Origin: Apostichopus japonicus
Taxonomy: Eukaryota > Echinodermata > Holothuroidea > Aspidochirotida > Stichopodidae
DNA: 64,000 bases
NCBI RefSeq assembly: GCF_037975245.1
Contig: NC_092577.1
Span: forward strand, 5,598,501 to 5,662,500
Reading direction: 5' to 3'
In this document: one piece after another, positions 11,601 through 26,047 of the stretch
Position numbering within the stretch: the stretch's first letter is position 1
Layout of the letters: each line of letters starts with the position of its first letter
Notes under the pieces: model-generated
The model's input: the letters and a program-made list of their open reading frames with translations, nothing else
Database searches by the model: none
Told to the model about the DNA's origin: nothing
Program-made: the position numbers and the translations under genes

Positions 11601-13519
11601 TGAGCAGCCTTCAATGTTCAGTGGAATATAGAATTTAATAGAAATATGAAAAATATAGAAAAACAGCACTGAACTACAGAATGATTATCATAGATACAAT
11701 AAGATTAGAAAGCTGCCCTAAAACAAGAAAAACTAAAAAGGATCATCGGTTTTTGCAGCCATTTAACAGAATCGTATCTAGCATTTACAAAAAAAAATCC
11801 ATTTCCTTTTAGGGGGTAATTCTAGGTTGTTGGATGTATGTCAACAACATTTTATAAGATTTAAGAACCTGCAATAACATGCAAAGTAGTTCACCAGCAC
11901 TATTTTCCCATAGAACCAACCTCCCCCCCCCCCCCCCTACTACCTCCACTTCTTCTCCTTACCTCATGATGAATGCTATTTAGCAATTTTATGAAAGAGC
12001 TTGTAGCACTGTATTTTTATAGTACTAATTAATGAAAAACAACTGTTCTAACAATGGCAACACCCATAGTGCATGTGGGTGGGGGTGTCAAACTGTGAAA
12101 ATAACCAGTGCATTGCGCTGGGAAATTAATTAATATAGTTATACAGAACATATGCGGTTCGCATGCCCAAGTTTGCTTCAGAAGCACAGCAAAATGTAGC
12201 GCTATAAAATTGATTGTTTTCATTTATCCTGACTGTACATATTGTTATACACAGTTAATACTTAATTGTTAATGGTGTACATGTACTGTCAGCTCTAGTA
12301 CATGGAGTAATAAACATTATATATAATGTCATATTGGGTATACTTGTCCGGGAATAACATAGCATCAATTGGCATTTTGAGTAGTGATTTTTGAGGTTTG
12401 TTCGTTATGGATTTTTTTATAGAATTACTTTGAATTGCTTTCATAAGGTTGTGCATCTAGCTTAGTAGCCTACAAAAATGATATACAATCAGGGATGTGC
12501 CCACGCTGGGTGACACTGGGCGGCCCCGCCCAGCACTAAAAATTACCTTCCAGCACTCTTAAAAATCGTGAATCCCGCCCAGCACTATTATCATCTAAAT
12601 TCGCGACATTCCTAACATTATATTCAACATACATTGGGCCACATGTATCCTCGTTTCCCCCATTTGTCAAATTCACGTAAACACAGGTGCGGAGATATGG
12701 AGTATAGGCATGGCTTTAATCTGCAGCAGTTGCAGTATCACACTACACTACCTCTGTATACAACTTGCCCTTGTCAATGTCAGGCTGCACACTACACTAC
12801 CTCTGTATACAACTTGCCCTTGTCAATGTCAGGCTGGCAGTTGTAGCGCGAGTGCACCACGTACGTAAAAATGTCACCCCTCCTCTTAGACCCCTCCCCC
12901 AGGACGGCGATCAGTATAACCCGCACTCAGGAAATCCTGGGCACATCCCTGACAATACACCCTAACATTTGTGATGAATTTGTTATTTTACTTCATTTAG
13001 CTTCTTTTCACCACATAAATTATTCTCTGAAAGGTACAAATTAGCAACTGTTGCATAATGATATATCCATATATATATAAATATATATACATCATAAACA
13101 TCCATTAAATGGTCAAAACCCAGCACTATCATAAATGCATAAATTGTGCTCTTTGATCCCATCTACAATAATCCTGCATTTATCTTACCAATCTTTCTAT
13201 AATCAACAGATTAAAGTTCAGAGCTAACTTATATAGGCACTATACAGTAGATAATTGTGTTTAGTATAAATATTTCCATTTTACAGTGATCTGATGAATA
13301 TGGAAATCTAAAGGGCAACAGACTGTATGGAAGAATTACTATACTTTAATTAGTAGATTAAGGCATCACTTTATGTGTACAGTAATGTATACTTAAGTGA
13401 CTATACAAATACAATCACACATCTGACATTCTATGCCCTGTATATATATATACACAGTACACACATAGACATTTATTAATATATACATGTCTATATGTAT
13501 TTGTATACAGGCTATATAA

Positions 13520-13570
<51 letters not shown>

Positions 13571-16500
13571 CATGCTGTCTAAATTAATATATGTAATCAT
13601 TTTAAGTATCACAGTGGAACATGAACGATTCTACATGGAGGTACAGTATTACTGTCTATCGATCGTATCACTGCTTTGGTATTGCATACATACAAATTCA
13701 CACATCTGTTTTGGTATATAAATATACAGAAGCTCATGTATGGCTATTTGTAATCACGACAGCTGTAGTGAACATTGACATCTTTAAAGCCGGTTGGATG
13801 TAAAGTTCTTCGGTAATGTCGTCAAATTATGACGATAAAATGTCAAAACCTGAATGTTTGAGGGCAAACATTTCTGGAAGTGCAATATGTTTAAAAGTGC
13901 ACGTTATTGGCAAATTTAGGGGGACGGAGAAGCTTCAGTTGTGTTTTACTAGAGCTGACTGGAGCAGTTAACAACCCCCCTTCCCCCTCCCCCTCCCCCT
14001 CTCCCCTTTAACAAGCAATTTACTGCTACATCACTATGTCAGCTCTTTTAAGGTTACAATTAATTTTTTCCATTTTTGTAAATGCCTGTATATAGGCCTT
14101 GGACTGTTTTGTTAGTACCGATAAGAATTATCCAAATTTGCAGATGGACAGCTGCTTTAAATATACTAGCTGCACTTTAGCACTTAAATATTGGGAATTA
14201 ACAATTCACCTTGATGGCTATTATTAGTCACTGCAGAAATTTGGTTCATACCTTTACTGTATACCTGCCATCATCCAGCAAATATTTCACACCAATATTC
14301 AAGTACTGCAAAGTGTACAGGATAAACACAGGATTTTAGGAGTGATAGCTCAGTGGTTAACGCAAGTGCCATTAAATCATAAGCTAGTCCCGAGTTTGAG
14401 TCACTCCAAGATTAATGTATGTCGTCCAGTTACAGAGTTGTTGACAATTCAAAATCATGGACGTTAAATATGAATCTAAGAGACTGACTTCAGTCAGCTT
14501 GCAGCTTTGATTTATAAGCCAATGATGGCTTCTTTGCGAGTTCCTGCTTGCAGGAGGATCTAAAATACATACATACATACATACATACATACACACACGA
14601 ATACATACATACAACACACAGCGTCACATGCACTGATTAGCCAACCCCGTGTTTGTCAACCCTTTCCTTTAAGTCCCTTTCAAAGGATTCATTTAGCTGG
14701 TAATATCAGTTTCTTAACTTCTTCATCAAGGAGAAAATGTTATACTGCTCGCATTCTTGCTTCCAACCTTGTTAACAGTTTTAAAATAAAGATTCTTAAA
14801 TAATGTTCGATATTACGTATGTTCCCTCGATCCCAAGCAAGTGTTGTGAAATTTATACCAGGACATTACAGTAGGTCAACATTTGGATAGGGAGAGGTGG
14901 GGATGGTGGGGGGGGGAGGGGGAGGGGGAATGTATACCCCAACAGTGCCAAAATAGTTTGTGCCAATCTCACTGTTTGTATTTTACAAAATCTAGGGGAA
15001 GTGGTTCTATGGCAAATGGATAGTGGGATATATTCAGCCAATTAACACAGTCAAATAGTTCTCTAATTGGAAAATGTATGCATGATGTAAGGTATGCTTT
15101 TGTATGGCAGGCCTATTGGTTATGTGTGTAAAGTGGCTGTAAGGCCAGAATGCTCAAGGAGGCCAAAAGTGCATTTTCCATCAAGTTTTCCAAAACAATT
15201 TTTTATATTATTATATGCAAATGAATCATATACAGTAACAAATACTGTAGATCTAAAACAAAAAATTGGTATTGTAGTTTACCTTGGAGACTGAAATACA
15301 CGCAGTTACGGTAGTTTGATATCATTTGTGTTCTATTTAAACTAGATCGAAATAATGGAGTGCCTTAAATCATCCAATTGAACATGAATTTAATCAACAT
15401 AGACTAAAATTGTTATGGTGTCATGCACCTCCTTCAGACTTATCCTCCTCCATATATCTGCAATTATGATCATATTTTTAATTTTTTTTTTATTCCTCCA
15501 CAGGAATCAAATCCACAGGGTACCTTCAGGACCTCTGTCGGGTTGGTTCTAAGCTGCGTGGGGTGCATGGTAGGGACCGGTAACATATGGCGGTTTCCCA
15601 GAATCCTTGCCAACAACAGTGGCGGGGAAGGTGAGCTGAGTTAATTGAGTTTGAGTTTGATGTATTTATACATAATATAAATACAATGGTGAATAGTTTA
15701 TTAAGTTAGGCTGAGGAGGACTGAAGAAGAAGAGCTTTTAAGAGCAGTGCCTCTTTATGACACAAAAACAATAGAATACAAAGGAGGCCCTCCAAAAATA
15801 CAGGCTATTTACTGGGGCAATATATGCAAGTGGATTGCACCGTTTTACCAGTTGAAAAAAAATATATATATCACCGGCAGTTTTTCTGTCCAGCACAAAT
15901 TAAATAAATATATCTTTATTCATCAGTTCAAATAAAATGCAACTGGGCATTGATTTATTGCTGATAGATATTTTGGGCGGCACTGGCTTTTTTTTTTAGC
16001 AAACTGTGTTTAAGTGGTGATATTCTAGGCCTGTTATGAATGGCAGGTTCATTTAATTGATTTAATTTACTTCATCTGTCTCAATCTTTTCCAGCCCAGA
16101 TTTTCTCAAGTTTTAGCCATTTGCTATTAAAATTAGTGCTTCAAAATTCTACCGGCTAAAATCAGGCATTGCCCTGAATTGCAACACAGGTCATTTAAAA
16201 ACCGCCCAGGCTTATGAGAGAAGTCCGATAATATTTGCTGATAATTAAATAGTAGTAGTAAAGGGCTGTATTGTGCTGTATGGAAGTCTTGCCTGTAGGT
16301 AGATACTTTAACTGACCTTACCATGTGTTTACGTTCTAAACGTCTTTACTTGTAAAACAAAATTGTTGTAGAAAAAATTGTCTCTGACTTTTTGCCACTG
16401 GTAAACAGCAAAAAATTCACTGGGATATTTTAACAAGCAAATATTTACAAAAATTTTAAGGCCTGAATGTGTCTGAGGGACTGATTCCCCCCCCCCCCCT

Positions 16501-19500
16501 TTCCCCCGGTTGCTTGATTCTTGTTGAAGCTATAGTTAAAAGTTGTCTGTATTAACATACAGTATATCATAAACTTTCCATTAGTCACTGTCATACATAC
16601 CATATGAAAAAAGGATAAAAAAAATGTGCACAATTAATTTTCACGCTGAGCCTTAGAATATGTACAGTAAACATTACAGTAATTAGTATACAGTTGAAAT
16701 GTTTTTGGAAGTTGAGCGCTAGCGTTATCGGAAGACGGAAATTTTTACATGGTAGTCCGACGACTAACTTATATTTGTATAGTCTTTTTAATACACATTC
16801 TACACTACCAGCTATTGTGGTACAGCGTTTGTCCCTCCTTATTGATTAACTATTGTAAGTATTCGTGTATGTATGAGTCAGACTAGTGCATAACTATGTA
16901 TGCGTTTGTTCAGGAGGGTTGACTTGATTCGGTGTACTATACTTTTGTTGTATATGTTTAGAAGGTTGCTGTATTGAAGGTGGTTTCCCCTACATAGCTC
17001 ACACATATTGTGTTATATCGTACGATTTGGTTTCATCACATTTCAGTCTGCCAAGTATTAATATCAAATCTACGGCTCTTAACTAGGCAAAAAGTCCTCT
17101 AAGAATAATATACTTGCGAAGTTGAAATTATTGCAGGTATGTTTTGCATTGCAGAACTCATATAATCATACATTATATATGATATGAGCAATTTAAATTG
17201 TTACACAAGATTATTTCAGTTCAAATAGCAAATTTTCAATACATTCCCTGTTATATGCTTGTTTCATAACATAATAATCTGTTCGTAAGAGCTCCATCTA
17301 AACTTAAAAAAAAACACTCAAAACTCAAAATTAATAAAAAAAAAATTAAAAAAAATATTCACACAGTTTAAAACCTCTGGCCCATCAACTCATACCAGGG
17401 TGACCCCCCCCCCATATTTCGCCCCCATCTATGGAGCTTGTGGATTGCTCATAATTTGTAAAAATTATGTTGAGCCGTTGTGTGTGTATACCGTTCAAGT
17501 CTCTTGTGGACACAAATAAAATGAGATGAATAGCCGTCACATCCTATATGGTACGTCGCAATCATTGCGCAATGTCCACAGTCTGTGTATAACATACATA
17601 TTTGGCTTTTAATGGTGCCGTTTATAGAGATATCACAGGAAATAATAAATTTCCTGTTCCATGTAGAAACATGCTAAACTTGCATAAATCACTGTTCAGT
17701 TGTGTGTTAATCGTGTTAAAACATGTCTGTAGTTTTTTGTATATAGGCCTCCTTTACCCTAGTCAATAAAACTAAATGGTAATTCAACAAAGACTATATA
17801 AGAGATGTATAGAAAAAGTGAATATATTGTTTATGCTGAAATTTGGAAAGGAAAATTCAAAAACATGTATAGCTGCTAAATACTGCAATCATTAGAATAT
17901 GACAAATGTTCAAGGTTGTTTTGTATTTTTAAAACCCCAAAGTGCAAATATCACTCCATCAATGTATCATTTGAGATTATAACATACGGGCATGCATGAT
18001 GTATGTTACTTATACCTGCACATAAGACTAGACTGTCTGTAAGTATAGAACAACCCTCAGGTTTTCAATCCTAAAGGAGTTTTTAGGGCAGCTATAGTTA
18101 GCATATCTTGAGGGCAATTTTAGTCCCCACTTGAGGCATGCACTTTCTGAGTGAAACTTGAAATTGTACGAATACATCTCCTTTAAGTACAAGTTCATTA
18201 AACAACAACATCCTCCTTGAGCCCTTAAAACTCTTCAAATATGAATGGGTTTTGTATTCTTTCTGAACATCAGAGCTGATCAGTTAAAGCTGATCAGTCA
18301 TATGCTAAAGCTAGACTAAGTAGTCCAGCCACTTTGATGAGTGAGCCTCTTGTGTCTTAAAGGCATTAAAGACTCGCCCCAAACTGCGTGCCGCCCTCTG
18401 AAAAAGTTAACTTTCCGTTGATTGCAAGTGAAGTTTTTTTCTTGTCGCTACAAAATGCAGACAGTAATGAAACGTGATACCTTGTTATCTTTATCTGGAC
18501 CTGAGATGTCCTTCGCTGCTATATGTACACTGTGTTGTGGGTATTGACCGTAGCTGCATGTATTGACTGTACACAGTGTCTAATTACTGACGGTAGCAAG
18601 CTGTGTGTGTATTTTCTGAAATCGATGGTGGTGTCTAACACTTCTGTTACACCTCATTTGAAACAAGGTCAGATTACCGGCATCAGACGTTTCTTTGTGT
18701 GCGAGTCTTCAATGCCTTTAAAGTAGGTTCATTTATTTCACCAAATGAAGAAACCATACAACCTACGATTGCAGTTGAAATAATCATCAAATTGATACAA
18801 GTTTGTAATTGCGTACCCAAACCATCAATAAAACACTGGCCCTTTTGATTTGCTTTTAAAATAATATATGATCCTGTTGATACAATACAACAATTGTAGC
18901 TACCAGCCTTGACCAACCAATATGTAGTACATTATATAAATATATATGCATATTGCATGGTACCACATCCAACAAGTTACTGCGTGCATATATATTTATA
19001 TATTGTTCATCCACTAACTTAACATGCATCATTCTGGCAGAACTAAATAGAAATATGAGGGCCGTTCAAAATGTTTCATTCATTAATTAACATTTGTCAA
19101 GGTAAAATTGCTATGAAAATTCTATGTGTACGAACTGCTCAAAATGTTACCATTGATACCATTAAAGATGAACAATATAGGTAAAATTTAACATATATGA
19201 TGATATGTATCTAAGCAATATACAATACCCCACTATATTTTTATATAAATACAGCTCATTCTTCTGAATTGCCTGGAAGCCAAACTAGAAATCAATAAAA
19301 ATGATCTTTCATTTTCAATGTATCTTAGTTTGGACAGCTGTTGTGTTCATATACATATATTGTACTATATAATATAAAACCCAGGATTTGTACAACATGT
19401 GTTGTCAACTTTTATGTAGACCTGTGTGATAATACCAGCAGAATATAGAGACAAGATTTGAGTATAAAAACTACAGCATTTATGTCCATATCTATGTCCG

Positions 19501-22500
19501 GGGATCATCAACACAGGCTATATCTATACTACAGGCTATCTATATAGGTAGCCTGTGGTGATGTGGTGTGTGCATATATACTGTCCTATTGTTTTGGAGT
19601 ATAATTCTTAGGTACTGCATTAGTAATACAATAGAGAGCTGTACATAATATCCCAACAACTGAAAGGCCTTTTTTTTTTGATAAAATAATAAATTTTGGA
19701 AACAATAATAAATATCAACTAGTAAATAACAACTGAAAGGATATTTTTTTTATGAAGCTGTTTGTCGATCCCCACATTTTTACAAATTTTTGCTGTGTTT
19801 GAGGTTTGTTGAAGAAAACCTTAACTACTGTAAATACTAGACTACACATTAAATGGTCCATAGGGTTTGAGAATAACAGGCGAATAGCATCACAGGTAAA
19901 CCATGTACTCCCAAAAGCTCTTCATTTGTCAAACTTCCATTTTATTCAAACTTCCTTTTATTGGGGAACAGGAAGGGGGTTTGGTGGGATGGAGGGTGAG
20001 TGAAATTTTAGGCCTGTAAATTCAGGTTTAATTTTAATACCTGCAGTTCTGCACTGTGCTGTTTAATTGCCAGTGGAAAAACAGAAACAAACTTGCATTT
20101 TTGTCCTAGTATACTTAAGAACAGTTATCAATACAATGTGATACAGCTAGTATAACTGATGTGTGGAAGTGGGAACTTCCACACATCAGCATTCAAGCAG
20201 ATTTTTTTGCAGCACTTGCAAGTTTCAGCAAGAGACTAACCTCTAGAAATTCAAGGCCTGTGTGACAGAGGTTGTAACTTTGCAGTATAGGCTTACATCT
20301 ATTCAGGCTGGTCATCGATCAATCCTATATACTAAGGCCTATGGGACAGAGGTTGTAATTGCTTTGGCTTGAGATTGGCTTGTATGATTGTAAGCGTTAA
20401 ATTGTACATTCCCAAAATCAGAACAGGTTTTAGGGAATTTAAAAAGACATGTCATGTACATGCCAGCTATGTGTAAACACTACTTACATTAAAATCTGTG
20501 TCAAGTTTTGGTGTACAATGTGTTATAAGACGTCCCTATTGCTATAGGAATTAATGCTATTAAAGTACACGATAGGCTGTACATTAATGGCCCTGTGTCT
20601 TGATCCGAGCAATAAGAACGATAGTGTTTTCCAACAGCTAACAAACAACGTCAATTGTAGTCATTGGAAAAGAGCAATTTTAATAAATAATTTTTTTCTT
20701 TCCTCTTTTCCATTGCCTAAATCTTCCTAGTCAATTCTCCATTATTCATAAATTTACATAATAGTAATTATTGTTAATAATCCGAAAAATTATACATCCC
20801 CCCAAAGAAATATATATACATATTAATTGTCGAGTAACATTACATATGACAGTTTTAATAATTTGTCCTCATGTGGATTTAGAGCAATTACCATGAAATT
20901 GTTCACCAGCTGTGATATATATACACACATATACATAGCACACACATATATATTTCCAATTCACTACAGTTTCAATATATATATATACATACATATATAT
21001 ATAAGTATTATATTGTATCAACGTTGGCATACATTACTCCTTATTTTCATTCTAATGTAAGAGACAAGGTTTTCAACTCATCAATTCTGCCAGTGATTGT
21101 GTATGCAGTTCCTGTCTAGTATCACCTTCTACTTGAAAATGACAAGAAAAGAATCAGAAGTTTCTTGAAATACTGCTCAAATATATTTAATCTCGACTAT
21201 GAGAGCCTGGTTGGTAAAGTAAACACTGCTGCTAAAAATGCATTCATAAGACTAGCTAAGAATATACATAGTTCTAAAGATCACCCACTTCACTCCGAGT
21301 TGATCCCTCTGTGCAATAGAACCACCAAGTACAATCTACGAAATCCTACTATCTTGCCAACTTTCAGAATTATGCTTTTGAAGAACTCATTCTTCTACAG
21401 AGCAACCATTTAAATTCAAAATGGGTTCTTAGAATCTCTGTTATAATCCTTTTAATCTTTCAACCTTGTAATCCTCCATCTTCTTTCTTATTTGTTCATG
21501 CTTTCATGATCGTACATTTTTACGTGTTTTATGTATGTTTATTATGTGTCCTATTTATAAATTTTGTAATTTGTAATAAAGAAATTGAATTGAAACTGTT
21601 CATACATATGTCCTCTCCTACAGGTTGCCTTCAGTTCCTGATCGTATGGTTGCTGTTTCTGTTTCTCTGGTCTATACCTATGATTATAGTCGAGTATGGA
21701 TTAGGCCGTTACACCAAAAGGTCCACAATCCTCTCATTCAGTAACCTCCTCGGTCCAAAGAATGCCTGGTGCGGGGCGTGGATCGCCCTGGTATCCGTGG
21801 GGATAAGGTGAGATTTCCTTGCATAAAAATTGCATATATTACACTTTTTAATCAAACTAGTTGTCTGTTAATTTATGCAGCTGTTATATCATGCATTTTG
21901 TTGTTGTCTGGAATTAATCATGAATGAATACTACTCATAATTTATAGCCAAAGGCATAAAACAGATTTATGTCTGATTGATCATGTCATTGTGGCCTTAT
22001 AACATTACTGTCCCCATGCTTGCTATATAGTACAGTTCATGCTTACAATGTGTCAATACTGTACATGAGTGGCCATATTGACTTAGGACCCAGTGTCCTA
22101 ATGACATTAGTGTCCTCTGGTTGCTATAGTATAGTTCATGCTTACAATGTGTCAATACTGTACATGAGTGGCCATATTGACTTAGGACCCAGTGTCCTAA
22201 TGACATTACTGTCCTCTGGTTGCTATAGTATAGTTCATGCTTACAATGTGTCAATACTGTACATGAGTGGCCATATTGACTTAGGACCCAGTGTCCTAAT
22301 GACATTACTGTCCTCTGGTTGCTGTAGTACAGTTGATGCATATAATGTGTCAGTACTGTACATGAGTGGCCATATTGACTTGCTAATATAAGAATGCAGT
22401 GTCCTAATGACATTACTGTCCCCGTCTCAGATTTGCTATGGTTTGTCCAGTTTCTGTGCACAATGACCTAACTGATGTATTTTCGGTATACTGTACATGA

Positions 22501-25500
22501 GTGTTCGCTTATGAGGACACAGTGACATGATAACACTATTACCATTTCCAGCAGGGTTGGCTACTCACATACTAAATGATACCACTGTAAGACCTGTTAA
22601 CATTACTTTTCCATCAGTAAAAGTATACATACTTGTAATGTCATTGTGACCTACTAATTTACTGTCCCTGACTGAGTCTGCTTAGGGTACTACTTCTTAA
22701 CATCGAGGACACAGTGACCACAATAAGTATAGCTATGATGAATAAAATAAAGCTTTTGGAACCAATAATTGCAACTGCCTCACAAGTAAAATCCAATGTT
22801 TTCACACATATTCATATGTGTCACTAAAACATATGAAATTGTGACAAATTGTGTGGAAACCCGAAGGTTTGACATATGTGTGACAAAGTATGAAAGTGTG
22901 TATTTGACCTCTATTCCTGCAGAAAACCTGAGACAATTGAATCCATGAAAATTTCGAATACATAGACTTAAAGAAATTTCTTTGTCACAGACAACCCTGC
23001 TGATTCAAACATAACATTTTCTTACTATAGGTTGTCACAGATTCCTGAGTCAACTAAAAGCTCTGCATTCCCGAAATTCCAAAAATTTTCTCAAAAAAAC
23101 AAAATGTTTTTTGGTAATATATGGTGACAAAGGATGAAAACTGGCAAATCTGTTTTCAGCATGTCAACATCACCTATTTTCACATAAAATCCTAGGGTTT
23201 TTCCAGTAATAATTGCAGGTGTTTCCACGCCTGCATTTGGAAATTTAAAGTTTTCCTTTCTAAGGGTAACAAATTTTAAGACTCGACATGTGATAATTTC
23301 CATGCATTTCTCCTTTTCATTTGTATTTTTCAGCGCATACTATGCTGTGGTGCTCGGCTGGTGTTTTTACTATTTCATCATCTTCCTTTACCAACCTCTA
23401 CCAGAGACGCAGGACGAAAGTCTCCAGATGTTTTACGACTTTGCACAAGTAAATTTCTAAAAACTAATTTCACTTTGAACCTTTTGTGTATCGATTTGCA
23501 TAAAGTGTGCGTCGATTGCAGACAATATTTACCGAAACTTGCAAAATATTTTCAAAAACAAGATAGTAGATGATCGATGTAAAAGCAATAACTCTTAGAT
23601 ATTTTCACCAAATAAACATCATACCAAGCAAGTTATTTCATAATTCTGTCCAAGTCTGAAAATATTGTTTTCCAGACACTTCGAATTCCTATCAATAAGA
23701 GTCACACAGAGACGTGACTCTAGCCTGTTGCATAGTAATTCAAGTCTATGTAGAAATGTGTGTCTAAAGTGCTGTACAAATTTTATGCCTGCAACTTTAG
23801 TACCTAGTAGCCACAGTATTTATAGAGTATTTGTTCAGTCGAGTGAGGAAGGTATACGGACTGACAACAACTGCACAAAAGGCAAAGTTACTTTTAAATG
23901 TTTGATTTTAAACTGAAGATGAGTGAGACCACAGTAGAATAAAGAAAAGCACACACAAAAAAAGGAGAGAAAATAACAAGAGAAGAAAAATAAATATTAG
24001 GACATTCTTTGGTTTGAGGCTGGGAAAAGTAGCTATTAATAGCCACAGTGGCATGCACTATTGACTTGTACTGATTTTTAAAGGCATTGAAGACTCGCGC
24101 ACAAAGAAACGTCTGATGCCGGTAATCTGACCTAGTTTCGAATGAGGTGTAACAGAAGTGTTAGACCCCACCATCTATCCTGCTTGCTACCATCTGTAAT
24201 TAGACACTAGTGTACAGTCAATACATGCAGCTACGGTCAGTACCCATAACACAGTATACAAACGTTACAGCGATGGACATCTCAGGTCCAGCTAAAGATA
24301 ACAAGGTATCAAGTTTCATTACTGTTTGTATTGTGTAGCGACAAGAAGAAAACTTCACTTGCAAACTTCACTTAGAGGGCAGCATGCGGTTTGGGGCGAG
24401 TCTTCAATGCCTTTAACAAAAGGAAACTGAAACCACCCGAAAAACAAGGAAATGAGCAAACAGAGTATATCATAGCATATTTTGCCATACTCTGATAACA
24501 TATGAGTGACAAATTAAATTGGGCAATGCTTCTCAGTAATCCTCAGTGGACCATATGGTTTTGATATGCATGGCCTATATCCGGGTGTACATTATAGTGG
24601 GTTAGTTCTATATATAAACATACAGTTAGCACCAACTGCTTCATGCCTTTTAAATGTTGTATCCTCTGCCAAATATAAAATACATAATACATCAGATCAT
24701 CCTTAACATCAATTTGAATTTGAATTGAATTTGAATTTGAATTTATCGTCCACAATCGGAAATTCGGCTTACACAGGTCGTAAACGAAAAAAGAAAATAA
24801 AATAAAAATAAAATCAATAGTATAAGTATCAATAGACTGCGATACACAAACAGTAATACAAACATATATACAGCAAGTCCTACAAATAAGAAACTTATCT
24901 TCTCACTTGTGAATTAAATATATGGATAGAATTAGGCACATATGAGTATCTGTAGCGGGCCCTAAGTGTAAGTGGTTGGCAAAAACGCAGTCCAGAGCGG
25001 TTGTAATTAGAGTGCTGAAACAAAGGGTGTGTCAGGTCTTGCATGATATGTTTCAATTTATTGCAGACCCTCTCATGGTACAAGTACTCTAACGATGGTA
25101 ATTGAGCACCGATTACAAGCTGAGCAACTTTAAGACAAAAGTTGTTACTTTAAGACATAAGTTGTTACAAATTATCATTGTCAGTCTGATTTTTTTTTTA
25201 TATATTTCTTTTCAAATGTCCTTGCTTTTGTCCCATGATTCTTTGTCCTCTCAGGATTCTTACATGCCGGTCCTGTTTCATGCCATCTCCATCCTGCTAG
25301 CATCTCTCTCTGTCCTATGGAGTGTCAAGAGCATCGAGCTGGTCAACTCTATTGTCGTACCGTTCTTCCTCATCCTCATATTCATCACCTTCGTCTGGAG
25401 TCTGACCCTGGAGTACGCAGGCAGAGGCATCGCCTTCATGTTTTCACCCGATTGGGGTAAATTAGATCATGATTTATGAATAATAATATTTGGTTTATAT

Positions 25501-26008
25501 AAGCGCTTTACACCAGTGATAGGTTGCAAAGCACTTTACAGATGTTATTATTATACCCCTGGTCAATGATAACCTGTCCCAGAGACAATCCCTCCAGTCG
25601 GCAGCAGTTATATACTGCGCCCAATGACAAGTTACCTCACAGGTACCCATTTAACCCCTGGGTGGAGAGAAGCAATTGATATAAAGCAGCTCGCCCAAGG
25701 ACACTAAGTAATAAACTAGGTAGGAATCGAACCAGCAATCCTTGGATCACAAGTCCGACGCCTTAGCCAATTGTCCAACACGCTCTCACAAATATAAAGA
25801 TATTGTTTAATACCACATACTGGGCAATAGTTCTGTTGTGATATATTACTCTACGGGATATACATATATATATATAACTGAAATTGTAGTGAGTTGGAAA
25901 CCCAGAACAGTGAAAAATCTTCCAGGCTCCACCGGGATTCTAACCCGGGCCTCCCGCTTTATATGAGGACACCCTAAACACTAGGCTATGCATGCTGATT
26001 GTTTATAG

Positions 26009-26047
<39 letters not shown>

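Noticed and set aside
21997-22461. Open frames of 154 (minus) and 123 (plus) codons
   Set aside because: They are products of a 99-bp tandem repeat, whose period is divisible by three.
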